Below are positions 1 to 7,262 of a DNA stretch of 47,980 nucleotides, piece after piece. The position numbers and the translations under genes were made by a program. Under the pieces are notes generated by a model. That model was not told the origin of the DNA and made no database searches. It saw only the letters and a list, made by a program, of their open reading frames with translations. Source of the DNA: Oscillatoriophycideae cyanobacterium NC_groundwater_1537_Pr4_S-0.65um_50_18 (lineage in GTDB: Bacteria; Cyanobacteriota; Cyanobacteriia; Elainellales; Elainellaceae); assembly GCA_016208305.1 (NCBI GenBank), contig JACQYI010000085.1:1-47980 (forward strand), written 5' to 3'. Within the stretch, counting starts at the first letter, position 1; the number at the start of each line of letters is the position of its first letter.

Positions 1-2
1 CG

Positions 3-83
3 GTAGAGTTGTTCATCAAATGTGCTGCGCTCAACCGCATGATTCAGATCGCCAAGCCCGATAGCTACGAAGTTGAAGCCTAA
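3..83 (+). CDS. 3' end of an unrecognised gene running in from the left edge
   Basis: An open frame enters from the left edge and gives a 26-residue C-terminus ending in SYEVEA before TAA. The same frame continues after that TAA for 19 more sensible residues to a TAG at 141-143. A CAA-to-TAA change could therefore have shortened the protein. No family is recognised and the coding call is weak because so little is visible. Confidence 0.35.
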   Translation, partial: VELFIKCAALNRMIQIAKPDSYEVEA

Positions 84-148
84 CACCAAGACTACCTCAA
101 GACGGATCTGACCGCTTTTCTAATCATGCAACAAAGCCGTTAGGTATT

Positions 149-177
149 AAAAAACCCCCACTGATCTGCAGTGAGGG
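149..177 (-). terminator. Rho-independent terminator of the 206-562 gene
   Basis: On the minus strand a 9-bp stem (one G-T pair, loop CAGAT) is followed by six T. It begins 28 bases after the stop codon of the 206-562 gene. Confidence 0.8.
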
Positions 178-205
178 AAAGGTCTACTAAATTAGGGGCT
201 TTGGC

Positions 206-562
206 TTAAAGAGTCGCGTGGACTGCCACTGACAGGACTTCGAGCGCTTGCAGATAGGTAGCGTCTACCCAGCTATCGAAATCAGGGTGAGAATTAGACT
301 CAACTTTGAGCATGTCTCTTAGTTCGTCATCCTGCAGATAGTGGTAGTCGATGACGAGATTGTGCAGGGGGCTGATAATTTGTAGGAGACAGTTTAGAGT
401 TCCAGAGTCAATCTGACCAATAAGGCTATTGCTGGTGTTCCATTCGCTAACAGGCTTATGGATGATGCTGATTAGATCTTCTGGTAGTTCATCTAATCTG
501 TTGGCGTAGTGAAGGGTCAGTACTTGCTCTAGGTTAGCGGTGTCAATATAAGAAGTTTTCAT
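206..562 (-). CDS. Hypothetical acidic protein, 118 aa
   Basis: The family is not recognised. The protein is 118 residues, acidic (many D and E), probably soluble and helical, with no signal peptide, membrane segment or metal motif. The start is the ATG at 560-562; no clear Shine-Dalgarno precedes it, which is common in cyanobacteria. It is followed by a convincing terminator, so it looks like a real independent unit. It points the same way as the two genes to its right, and all three belong to the accessory region. It could be a small regulatory or anti-defence protein, but nothing in the sequence shows this. Confidence 0.6.
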   Translation of the reverse strand: MKTSYIDTANLEQVLTLHYANRLDELPEDLISIIHKPVSEWNTSNSLIGQIDSGTLNCLLQIISPLHNLVIDYHYLQDDELRDMLKVESNSHPDFDSWVDATYLQALEVLSVAVHATL

Positions 563-614
563 AATAAGTTAGAGATTTTTATAGTGGTTTGAATAGGGTG
601 GAGAGTTTTAAGGA

Positions 615-1028
615 TTAGGGATAAAGATAGGTATCGAATAGTTGTCGATAGTCATTCTTTCCTCTGGAGCATTCAGCGTAGGTTAGAGCTTGCTCTTGTT
701 TAGAAGTGAGAAGGCGGGTACCTTTTTGGGCTTGATCAACACTAATGATTCGTTCAATGTTATTGACTTTCCACTGGTGAATCTCTTGGCGCTGTCTCTC
801 TGAAAGCTTGAGAGTGTGAATGGCTTCGTCAATTATTAGAAGGGTTCCATTAGGAGTTTTGACTTTGGCGTAGTCTTTGCCGTAGCGAGATTTGAAGTTG
901 TATTCAAGTGCTCCGCGAGAAATACCAAAGTGGGCGGCAAGTTGACGTAAGGTTGACCCTTGTTGATACATTGCCCAGGCTCTTCTATAGATGAATTCTT
1001 TATCTGATTTCGTAGTAGTAGGTTTCAT
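615..1028 (-). CDS. Small helix-turn-helix DNA-binding protein, likely autoregulated
   Basis: A 137-residue protein with a resolvase/transposase-type helix-turn-helix near residues 15-45 (AWAMYQQGSTLRQLAAHFGI, then SRGALEYN), so it probably binds DNA. A longer reading from 1100 is possible. The ATG at 1026-1028 is preferred because a promoter-like pair (TTGTCA, 17 bases, TGTATT at 1050-1078) and a perfect inverted repeat lie immediately upstream of it. The extra N-terminal residues would be read through those elements. The C-terminal half is a basic helical region of unknown role. It is probably a repressor or copy-control protein of the element; that is inference from the operator position. 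Confidence 0.65.
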   Translation of the reverse strand: MKPTTTKSDKEFIYRRAWAMYQQGSTLRQLAAHFGISRGALEYNFKSRYGKDYAKVKTPNGTLLIIDEAIHTLKLSERQRQEIHQWKVNNIERIISVDQAQKGTRLLTSKQEQALTYAECSRGKNDYRQLFDTYLYP

Positions 1029-1030
1029 AG

Positions 1031-1059
1031 ATCTTGTATTTGCTTTATGAATACAAGAT
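1031..1059 (-). promoter_or_regulatory. Perfect inverted-repeat operator over the -10 of the HTH gene
   Basis: ATCTTGTATT and AATACAAGAT form perfect 10-base arms separated by 9 bases. The repeat begins 3 bases upstream of the ATG at 1026-1028 and covers the putative -10 (TGTATT, minus strand 1055-1050). The matching -35 is TTGTCA at 1078-1073. This geometry is typical of an autorepressor site. A 5'-UTR hairpin is the alternative. Confidence 0.65.
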
Positions 1060-1101
1060 ACGAAATAGTTGATGACAATTAGTAGGATGTTTAGGCGCAT
1101 T

Positions 1102-1132
1102 AAAAAACCAGCCTGGTTAGGGCTGGTTTTTT
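1102..1132 (-). terminator. Terminator after the 1144-1551 gene (bidirectional form)
   Basis: AAAAAACCAGCC and GGCTGGTTTTTT pair around a 7-base loop. The symmetric A/T tracts would work on either strand. It lies 12 bases beyond the minus-strand stop at 1144. Confidence 0.85.
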
Positions 1133-1143
1133 AGCTAAGAAGT

Positions 1144-1551
1144 TTAGAAGTCTATTAGCCGCTTTAGATGTTGAGTAATATACTCTTGATCTGCAATGTG
1201 TTCTCGATAGGCTTCTACTTCACTTCCTATTAATTTAGTAATGTAAGTTTTTTCCTTAAGATGAAGGATAACGGCTAGATCCATTGCAAGTATGATTTCA
1301 TAAATCTCTAGGACGATAGAAGGAGTAATAAAATCCTGTCCCGCAGTATATTTTTCAATAACATCAAGGTGGCGGATCTCCTGAGGATAGTATGCAGCAA
1401 ACATACGCAGCCCTTCTTTTGTGGGAATTTGAACTCCATAAGATTCAACGATACCCTTTAATACCTGCTGTCTATCTAATTCAATCTGAGAATCATTAGA
1501 TGTGACGTTTAATGTTACCTGTAATTTGGTTAGGAGCGTATTGTATTTCAT
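1144..1551 (-). CDS. Hypothetical protein, 135 aa
   Basis: An unrecognised, mostly helical soluble protein starting MKYNTLLTKLQ. A longer frame opens at 1629, but ATG 1549-1551 is preferred because the extra stretch crosses a 7-base inverted repeat (CTAATTG/CAATTAG at 1602-1622). That stretch also holds a 16-base element (1611-1626) almost identical to the promoter part at 1071-1086 of the neighbouring HTH gene. The shared upstream element suggests both genes are controlled together. A strong terminator follows. No catalytic motif, signal peptide or membrane segment is visible. Confidence 0.6.
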   Translation of the reverse strand: MKYNTLLTKLQVTLNVTSNDSQIELDRQQVLKGIVESYGVQIPTKEGLRMFAAYYPQEIRHLDVIEKYTAGQDFITPSIVLEIYEIILAMDLAVILHLKEKTYITKLIGSEVEAYREHIADQEYITQHLKRLIDF

Positions 1552-1776
1552 AGTAATTAAGTTAAGGGGTGAATTGCTTGGCTCTATAATTACAACTCTA
1601 TCTAATTGCCGATAACAATTAGTAGGCATTAAATCCTAGCCAGATCATTGGCAATTCATATGTTTATCTGGATATCGATCCACATAAGTTATCGATAGAA
1701 ATTAAGTGATTTATTCGCCCCATTTGAGATTAAGCCAAGACTATAATAGTAGAAGGATTAACAAAGTTATTACAGA

Positions 1777-1914
1777 ATGAAAACTAAAGACGACCAGATC
1801 ATTTTTAAGGTATCAGCTATCAAGAAAGGTGAATTGAAGGCTGAGGCCGCTAAAAGAGGCATCTCACTCTCTGCCCTTATTACGATTAGCTTGAACGATT
1901 ACTTGAACAAGTAG
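1777..1914 (+). CDS. Ribbon-helix-helix (CopG/Arc-like) micro-protein, 45 aa
   Basis: This 45-residue gene has the layout of a minimal ribbon-helix-helix repressor: a beta strand near residues 8-13 (IIFKVS), helix A (KKGELKAEAAKRG), a turn, and helix B (LSALITISLNDYLN). A TATAAT box at 1742-1747 without a good -35 lies upstream. It sits 143 bases before the polymerase-like replication gene on the same strand. In small plasmids, CopG-type proteins in this position repress rep transcription. By analogy this is a candidate copy-number regulator; the fold assignment is by pattern only. Confidence 0.7.
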   Translation: MKTKDDQIIFKVSAIKKGELKAEAAKRGISLSALITISLNDYLNK

Positions 1915-2057
1915 AAGCAGCACTTAGTTGCCTACATGATGTGCCTAGCTTTAGGTCAATATTGAATTATAGAGGGGATAGAGATTGCAACTCGATAAGG
2001 TCTGGTAAACCTTCCCCCTACTAAAACTTACCAAATATAAAAAACCCGTTATTAAAA

Positions 2058-3527
2058 ATGTTTCTAACTAAAGCTTACGTCAGCAGAGAATTCAGAGATC
2101 AGATGTTCCGCTTCTACCCTGCCATGAAGGGCAATGAAGCTTACATTAAGATGATGGAGTACCTACTGTTCAGCAGTAATTTTGATAAAGATCATGGCGG
2201 CTTGTTTATTTCTCAATCTATTCTTCACAAGATTGAGTTCAACAAAGAGAGAGTCATTAAAGCTGGTGACAAAACAATTAAGAGCAAATACAATAGTCAG
2301 CAATTTTTAGAGAGATTCAAGGCAGAAGTAGATCTGGACTTTGAATATACTCGTTGGGATAAAAACTACTGTCGCCACGTTTTATCTATTAACTTGAAAG
2401 GCCCTCTGGAAGAGATGATTGGAGACGAGCTTAGTAATATGGATAAGACTGGCAAAGTCAGTTTTAGAGATGGTACAGTATGGAATAAGAACACTCCCGG
2501 CGCTATCCGTAAAGAGATCAGAGCTGAGTTGCTTCTTGCTGACCATACTAAGTGTGATGAGGCCAAAGAGATCGTGGATTATTTGAATAGCTTAGATTCT
2601 AGATTGTTTACTAAGTCACAAGAGCGAATGGTGGATGCTCTTAAGAAGGCTTGGGAGGTTGTTCAGCTGCCTACTACTAAAGAAAAAACTTTAAACGTAA
2701 ATGTTAGAGGACTACGAGCTTTCGATACTCAGCCTCAACCTTTTTATGCTGGATCTACAGGTGGAGACACCGTTAGAGTTTTTAGATATGGTGATGGCCT
2801 GTTGAGTCTGAGTAGAGAAATTCGCAAGCAGATTACTGGAGCATGGTGGAGCGTCGATTTACGGTCGGCTCAATTGTCTATTGCTGCTAGAGAATGGAAT
2901 GTTCCTGTGGTGATGGAATTCCTTAGGACTGGCGAATCTGTTTGGAAGGTGCTGTTTGAAAGCTGCGAACTTGACTATGATCTCAAGAATAATAACCCAG
3001 AGTTGTTTGAATCCCTTAAAAATCCTCTTAAGAAAGCTCTGTACAGTTTGATGTACGGAATGGAAATCGCTGATATTAAAAAGCAATTATCTAAATCGCT
3101 AGGTAAAGGGATGGGGGCTAAATTCTTCTCTAACTTCATCATCGAGGCAATGGCTAAGGCGCGTCACAACAGAATGGTAGAGATTGAGGCGGCTAATGGT
3201 GCTACTACGATCTATGGTGAATGGCTAGACTTAGACACTTTAAGCATCAATTCTATCCTGGCCCAACTAGCCCAAGCTACGGAAATGTATTTGATCTACC
3301 CTGTCTATGCAGTGGCGAAGACTACTGAAGATTTCCACATTGTGATCCACCTTCATGATGGACTTTCCATTAACTTTGATTCAGAAGCTAGAAGGGGGCG
3401 CTGGGTGGAAAGAATCAACGCTGCTGTTCAAGAAAGGGCTGATGAACTAGGAGTCATTACCTACTTAGAATGGGAGAAGCCTGTTACTTCTCAGGAAGAG
3501 GCCCCAGGAGTCTGCGACGCTGCCTAG
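2058..3527 (+). CDS. Divergent family-A DNA polymerase-like putative replication protein
   Basis: The C-terminal half carries all three polymerase motifs of family A in order. Motif A is VDLRSAQLSIAA with D267. Motif B is KNPLKKALYSLMYG with K325, Y329 and Y333, aligning with E. coli Pol I K758, F762 and Y766. Motif C is LHDGL with D434. Three usual residues differ: Pol I E710 is Q, R754 is K and E883 is G. The 489-residue protein is much shorter than Pol I, and the first ~230 residues resemble neither a 5' nuclease nor a proofreading domain that I recognise. A ribbon-helix-helix gene precedes it and a long gene-free tract follows, so a plasmid-type initiator-polymerase is the best guess. The start is ATG 2058, without a clear Shine-Dalgarno. 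AGA arginine codons are frequent, unlike the core genes to the right. The family call is firm on motifs; the replication role is inferred. Confidence 0.7.
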   Translation: MFLTKAYVSREFRDQMFRFYPAMKGNEAYIKMMEYLLFSSNFDKDHGGLFISQSILHKIEFNKERVIKAGDKTIKSKYNSQQFLERFKAEVDLDFEYTRWDKNYCRHVLSINLKGPLEEMIGDELSNMDKTGKVSFRDGTVWNKNTPGAIRKEIRAELLLADHTKCDEAKEIVDYLNSLDSRLFTKSQERMVDALKKAWEVVQLPTTKEKTLNVNVRGLRAFDTQPQPFYAGSTGGDTVRVFRYGDGLLSLSREIRKQITGAWWSVDLRSAQLSIAAREWNVPVVMEFLRTGESVWKVLFESCELDYDLKNNNPELFESLKNPLKKALYSLMYGMEIADIKKQLSKSLGKGMGAKFFSNFIIEAMAKARHNRMVEIEAANGATTIYGEWLDLDTLSINSILAQLAQATEMYLIYPVYAVAKTTEDFHIVIHLHDGLSINFDSEARRGRWVERINAAVQERADELGVITYLEWEKPVTSQEEAPGVCDAA

Positions 3528-4181
3528 ATCAATTGCAGATAAATAAGATTGAGCTGTCGTCTAGAAATGGGCGGCGGCTTATTCGTTATGGGCGAGAGCA
3601 GAGCTGAAATCGACCGCTTCCTACTATTTTCTAAGTGACTAATGAAATAGAGATAGGAGATTGAATAGGATATTGAATCAATTTAGGTCTCATATCTAGA
3701 GATATAGGATCTTGAGATCTTTCATCTTACATGAAGTCTTATCTATATATACCAATATTAGAGAAGGAATGTTGATATCACTAGCTTCTAGCGATTTGCA
3801 CTTTGGATCTTCCTGTCGTTTTATTCATCCTAGCCCCTTTACTTGATCAAATCCTTTCAATTTCCTGGTGGTCTGGTAGGTGGAGTTGGGTAGGTGGTAG
3901 GTCTGGTGAGTAGGATTGGGGAGAGTTGAGTTGGGAGAGGGAGAGAGGAAAGAGTGGGGCTATGTATAAGTGATTTTATCAAGATCCTATAACCCATACC
4001 CAGCAAGGGTTTCATCCTCAAAAATTACTTCGTTTTCGTAGCCTGAAACCCTCATTCTACCGTTGGCGAGTTTGCGTCGCTTCAGTTCCAGGAGTCTGAG
4101 ACCTGCTCCTAATGATTCTGAGGTCATTTCATCTTAGATATATTTATAGCAGTAGTCTGAATACCATAAAAAGTTAAAACA
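3528..4181 (+). other. Gene-free tract with inverted repeats and a G-rich skewed segment; candidate replication origin
   Basis: No convincing gene lies in these 654 bases. They hold two short palindromes near 3690-3720 (ATATCT/AGATAT and GATCT/AGATC), then a strongly G-rich, C-poor stretch at about 3868-3960 with many GG and GGG runs (GGTAGGTGG, GGGAGAGGGAGAGAGG). Further on is a perfect 9-base inverted repeat, AGGGTTTCA at 4006-4014 and TGAAACCCT at 4044-4052. Position directly after the polymerase-like gene makes an origin plausible, but this is inference. Confidence 0.35.
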
Positions 4182-4937
4182 ATGAGACATCAAAGTAAAT
4201 CACTGTGTTACTGCTGCGAGCAGCCTGCAACAACAACAGAGCATATTCCGCCCAAGTGCTTTTTTCCCGAAAAGAAGTACCTGCCAGAAGGTAGTCCTGA
4301 TTACAGAAAAAACCTGATAACTGTAGCTTCTTGTGAAATGCACAACACCTCTAGATCCTTTGATGATCAGTATGCAGCAACGTGTATTGCAATGCACTCT
4401 GATAATGAGCTTGCAATGTCTATATTTACCTCTAAGTGGTTCAAAAGCTTACTCAGGCGCGATGGTAGCTTGGGCAAAAGAGTTTTCTCTACTGCTAGAG
4501 AAACAACTATTCTTTCTAGAGAAAACGGCATATTCATTCCTGAGAAAACTCTAGCTATTAGCTGGGAAATGAAGCGAGTTGAGCACGTAATCGAATCTAT
4601 TGCTCGCGGACTTTATTACCATGAGTCATCGGGCAAAGAAAAATGGACAAAAAGTTGTGCTATAAAAAGTTCTAAGCTTCTCATGAAAGATTTAAGTAAG
4701 CCTCAAGATAGTGGCTTAGTAAATCAACTTAATCAAGCTTTTAAACATGGTGAAAAGCACATAGAATTAGGACTAAATAAGAAGGGGGAAAATCCAGATG
4801 CATTCTATTATCAAATCATAAGACTTAAAACAGGTGAGTCCTATATACGAATGGTTTTTTATAACGACTTTGATTTTTTAGCTGTTTTGTATGACGAATG
4901 TATTGTCCCAAAATCTATAATAATTCCTCGAATTTAG
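4182..4937 (+). CDS. HNH-type (treble-clef) putative endonuclease, 251 aa
   Basis: The N-terminus has a zinc-finger-like pair, C9-x2-C12, followed by TTTEHIPPKCFFP and then VASCEMHN...SFDDQYAA. This matches the layout of a widespread HNH-like family in which EH(V/I)PPKC and SC..HN...S.DD recur. The HNH core occupies about residues 9-70; the rest (to 251) is an uncharacterised helical and beta region. It stands alone on the plus strand after the putative origin. Such proteins occur often in mobile and defence contexts, so a nuclease role in element maintenance or defence is possible. DNA cleavage is inferred from the motif only. Confidence 0.6.
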   Translation: MRHQSKSLCYCCEQPATTTEHIPPKCFFPEKKYLPEGSPDYRKNLITVASCEMHNTSRSFDDQYAATCIAMHSDNELAMSIFTSKWFKSLLRRDGSLGKRVFSTARETTILSRENGIFIPEKTLAISWEMKRVEHVIESIARGLYYHESSGKEKWTKSCAIKSSKLLMKDLSKPQDSGLVNQLNQAFKHGEKHIELGLNKKGENPDAFYYQIIRLKTGESYIRMVFYNDFDFLAVLYDECIVPKSIIIPRI

Positions 4938-5040
4938 CAGTTTTCATATTTTTAACTTTAATGCCAGCTATGATCTAAATCACACAGATAATCGAGAATT
5001 CTTTAGATAATTGGGTAAAATCCTCTAAATTGAGATTAAA

Positions 5041-5775
5041 GTGGATAGAAAATTATTGACCTCCGTCCTGAATTTCCTAGCAGGCTTAGGAGGAAATCTT
5101 TTAGCTGGTTGGGTACAGAATGACATCCTACATAATTTATTTAGCCCTTTAAGTATTGCCGCAACTGTTGTCGCCGTTCTTCTAGCCCTGACTCTGGGAG
5201 CTTTATTTGAGGCGCAAAATGCGCCTTCTGAAAAGCTTAACACTGCCCCTTACTGCAATATTCCAAGATCTCAATCGTTCAAGCTAGAAAATATACCTTG
5301 GGGCTGGCTATTAGGAAGCCTGTTATTGAATATATTGGTCGGTTTAAGTTTTAAAGGTTTCTGGGATTTAGCTTTTCCCTATGTTATTGAAGAATCAATC
5401 GTAAAAACATTTTATAATCCAATACTGCCATTATCGATTGGTACCTTGTGGGTTTGGCAAAAACATTGGGTCGAGCCTAACACTAAAGTTCAAGCAGCTG
5501 CTTTGGTCAGTGCTTATTTGGGGGGACTAATAGTAGTTTCCATACTAAAGGCTGGTTATAGCATGGATAAAGCTATCAGACATGATGATGAGCTTTTTGC
5601 ACCCTGGGCAATCTCTATAATGGGTACATTTTTAATCAACCAATGTACTGCAGCAATTCCAGAATCTGTAAGGAGTCAATTGTTCCAAAATTATGGTAAA
5701 GCAAGAGGTTTTTCTATTATCTTGACTATTACCCTATTAGGGTTATCCCTAGGCTGGTTGATTCGTGGTGTTTAA
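5041..5775 (+). CDS. Hypothetical polytopic membrane protein, 244 aa
   Basis: Hydrophobic segments lie near residues 5-25, 34-56, 90-112, 145-167, 185-205 and 223-242, so four to six membrane helices are likely. The start is GTG at 5041; no upstream ATG fits. A polar stretch at about 57-88 (EAQNAPSEKLNTA onward) separates the first two helices from the rest. The family is not recognised. It sits 103 bases after the HNH gene on the same strand, so co-transcription is possible but no motif supports a shared function. Confidence 0.55.
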   Translation: MDRKLLTSVLNFLAGLGGNLLAGWVQNDILHNLFSPLSIAATVVAVLLALTLGALFEAQNAPSEKLNTAPYCNIPRSQSFKLENIPWGWLLGSLLLNILVGLSFKGFWDLAFPYVIEESIVKTFYNPILPLSIGTLWVWQKHWVEPNTKVQAAALVSAYLGGLIVVSILKAGYSMDKAIRHDDELFAPWAISIMGTFLINQCTAAIPESVRSQLFQNYGKARGFSIILTITLLGLSLGWLIRGV

Positions 5776-5830
5776 TGTTGGTAGAATAAGGCACTGATTA
5801 CTAGTGACGGACAGCACCACATCCCCTACC

Positions 5831-5971
5831 ATGCCAGAATCTAGAGCAGAGTTGATTGATCGAGTAGCCAAGGATATGACCGCTCTAGTGAAAGAAGGCT
5901 ACCCAATGGAAGACATTGCCAAGATGGTAAAACAGAATTTACAAAGGTCTAGAGGTGAGAAGCCTGACTGA
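5831..5971 (+). CDS. Small hypothetical protein, 46 aa
   Basis: ATG at 5831 opens a 46-residue frame that reads as a compact charged helical protein (ELIDRVAKDMTALVKEGYPM, then EDIAKMVKQN). The composition looks coding: amphipathic helices and a polar C-terminus. The second half resembles a short helix-turn-helix spacing, too weak to name. The stop lies 17 bases from the end of the convergent gene at 5988. Confidence 0.45.
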   Translation: MPESRAELIDRVAKDMTALVKEGYPMEDIAKMVKQNLQRSRGEKPD

Positions 5972-5987
5972 CAGGGGTGACCACCCT

Positions 5988-6302
5988 TCACTCAATGTTG
6001 CCTATTGCCTTTTCTATAGCCCTTAAGTCATCTGACACTGAGCCAACCATTTCTACTAAATCGCCTGTTTCCAGATTCACGCTTAGGTCTATCTCTTCTA
6101 CCGTACTAGCCTGAGCTAATTGAACGGCCCAATCAAAGAGCTGCTTATCCTCTGCTTCGATCCCTACCATCTTCATCATTTTTAGATGGTTAGAAATCTT
6201 CGACCAAACTCTGAAGGCGGGGGTAGCTCGACCTATCCCTTCAATCTTCCCTTCATTCTCAATTCTCTTCAGTACAGAATCGATTCTTTCACTCAAGCTC
6301 AT
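5988..6302 (-). CDS. Hypothetical protein, 104 aa
   Basis: An unrecognised 104-residue acidic helical protein beginning MSLSERIDSVLKRI. The start at 6300-6302 is supported by GGAG seven bases upstream. A 15-base box, TGCTACTAAGGAGAA in plus-strand reading (6344-6358), lies about 42 bases upstream. It recurs exactly at 6775-6789 and with one change at 6969-6983, which suggests shared control with that duplicated region. No membrane segment, signal peptide or catalytic motif is evident. Confidence 0.6.
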   Translation of the reverse strand: MSLSERIDSVLKRIENEGKIEGIGRATPAFRVWSKISNHLKMMKMVGIEAEDKQLFDWAVQLAQASTVEEIDLSVNLETGDLVEMVGSVSDDLRAIEKAIGNIE

Positions 6303-6403
6303 ACTCTTACTCCAAGGTAGGCTTCAGCCACCATAGCCTAGATTGCTACTAAGGAGAAAGGGAGATATCAGACAACAGAGAAGTGCTGAAGGGATCAGAA
6401 TCC

Positions 6404-6658
6404 TTAATCCTTGGCTTGCTTAGTCTTCGACATATTGGAAGCAACGACGCTGCCCCCAAGAAGACCTAAAAATCCCCCAAACAAGCCCTGCTTTACACGG
6501 TCTTGGAAAAACTTGTCTGGATCATAAGCACTGCCCTCCATAGCACACCCTTCTGAAGCAGTGCCGTACATGCAAATAGTGTTGTATTCCTTCTTCACAG
6601 TCGCAGAGCCAATAACCATACCTACTAAAATCGACACAATCACTAATCCCGTTTTCAT
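6404..6658 (-). CDS. Small membrane protein, 84 aa
   Basis: The N-terminus (residues 3-20, GLVIVSILVGMVIGSATV) is a membrane anchor or uncleaved signal. A glycine-rich hydrophobic stretch at about 58-73 (GLFGGFLGLLGGSVVA) could be a second helix, forming a hairpin with a loop that carries two cysteines (C29, C38). A near-perfect Shine-Dalgarno, AGGAGG, lies 6 bases before the ATG at 6656-6658, so translation is probably efficient. No family is recognised. Small glycine-zipper membrane proteins of this shape occur in phages and plasmids as holin-like or stress proteins, but nothing specific supports that here. Confidence 0.65.
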   Translation of the reverse strand: MKTGLVIVSILVGMVIGSATVKKEYNTICMYGTASEGCAMEGSAYDPDKFFQDRVKQGLFGGFLGLLGGSVVASNMSKTKQAKD

Positions 6659-6835
6659 AACTTTCCTCCTAAAAACCTGCTAAAGCCCAACTGCTTGCAG
6701 ATGCTCCCACTCTAGTCACCCTACCTTTCAACTTCAATCAGCAAGCCCACTGAGCTTTCAATATTCGATCGCCCTGCTACTAAGGAGAAATTAAGCGAGT
6801 TCCTTTTTAATGAACCAGCCCTTAAACAAAGGAAA

Positions 6836-6863
6836 GCGGAGTCAATCTTTTTATTGACTCCGC
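6836..6863 (-). terminator. Stem-loop, probable minus-strand terminator
   Basis: GCGGAGTCAAT (6836-6846) and ATTGACTCCGC (6853-6863) form a perfect 11-bp stem with loop CTTTTT. On the minus strand the stem is followed by a T-rich run (TTTCCTTTGTTT). It lies 13 bases beyond the stop of the small frame at 6876-6998. Confidence 0.6.
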
Positions 6864-6875
6864 CGATTTGATTAC

Positions 6876-6998
6876 TTACTTCACAAAGGAGAAATCCCTG
6901 CGAACTTCTACTCTAACCACTTCACCCCGCTCTTCAATCAGCAAGCCCACTGAGCTTTCAATATCGACTGCTCCTAAGGAGAACCTACACGAGTTCAC
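6876..6998 (-). CDS. Possible 40-aa peptide gene in the right repeat copy
   Basis: A GTG at 6996-6998 opens a 40-residue frame ending ...LLIEERGEVVRVEVRRDFSF-VK at 6876. A terminator-like stem follows after 13 bases. The frame is preserved in the left repeat copy, where no start codon exists and a stop comes early. No Shine-Dalgarno fits the GTG; an AGGAG lies eight bases before an in-frame ATT instead. The coding call is tentative. Confidence 0.3.
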   Translation of the reverse strand: MNSCRFSLGAVDIESSVGLLIEERGEVVRVEVRRDFSFVK

Positions 6999-7262
6999 TT
7001 AAAATGAACTCGCCCTTAAGCGATCGCCACCATATGATGTTTGATATGGTCATTAGCAAAAAGACTCATATACTCCAGCCGCCTACCCCGCTTCATCTTT
7101 TTACCTTCCCCTGAAGTAAATAAACATTCAGCGATTGGCACTCTAAATGATGTTGATTTTGGCTCTAGTTCCAGTTAGGTACAAGCAGCTTTGTAAGGGG
7201 AATATCTCACTGTTGTCAAGCCTTAAAATACCTGCTAGTTTTGTATTTTTGGCAGAGGTAGA

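Larger units (their letters stand above)
6732..7012 (-). repeat. Two copies of a ~90-base unit with an identical 33-base core
   Basis: An exact 33-base segment (ends CTTCAATCAG...CTTTCAATAT in plus reading) occurs at 6732-6764 and 6932-6964, 200 bases apart. In each copy it is followed by a TGCT(A/C)CTAAGGAGAA box and then an inverted repeat, perfect in the right copy (CGAGTTCA 6990-6997, TGAACTCG 7005-7012) and degraded in the left. Read on the minus strand, the two copies stay in the same reading frame despite a 6-base length difference, which suggests duplicated small genes, one now broken. Confidence 0.75.

Noticed and set aside
1029-1100. Longer N-terminus for the HTH protein from ATG 1100
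   Set aside because: It would run through a promoter and a perfect operator; the extra residues have no domain sense.
3566-3637. 23-residue frame starting MGGGLFVMG after the polymerase-like gene
   Set aside because: Too short and without ribosome site or terminator.
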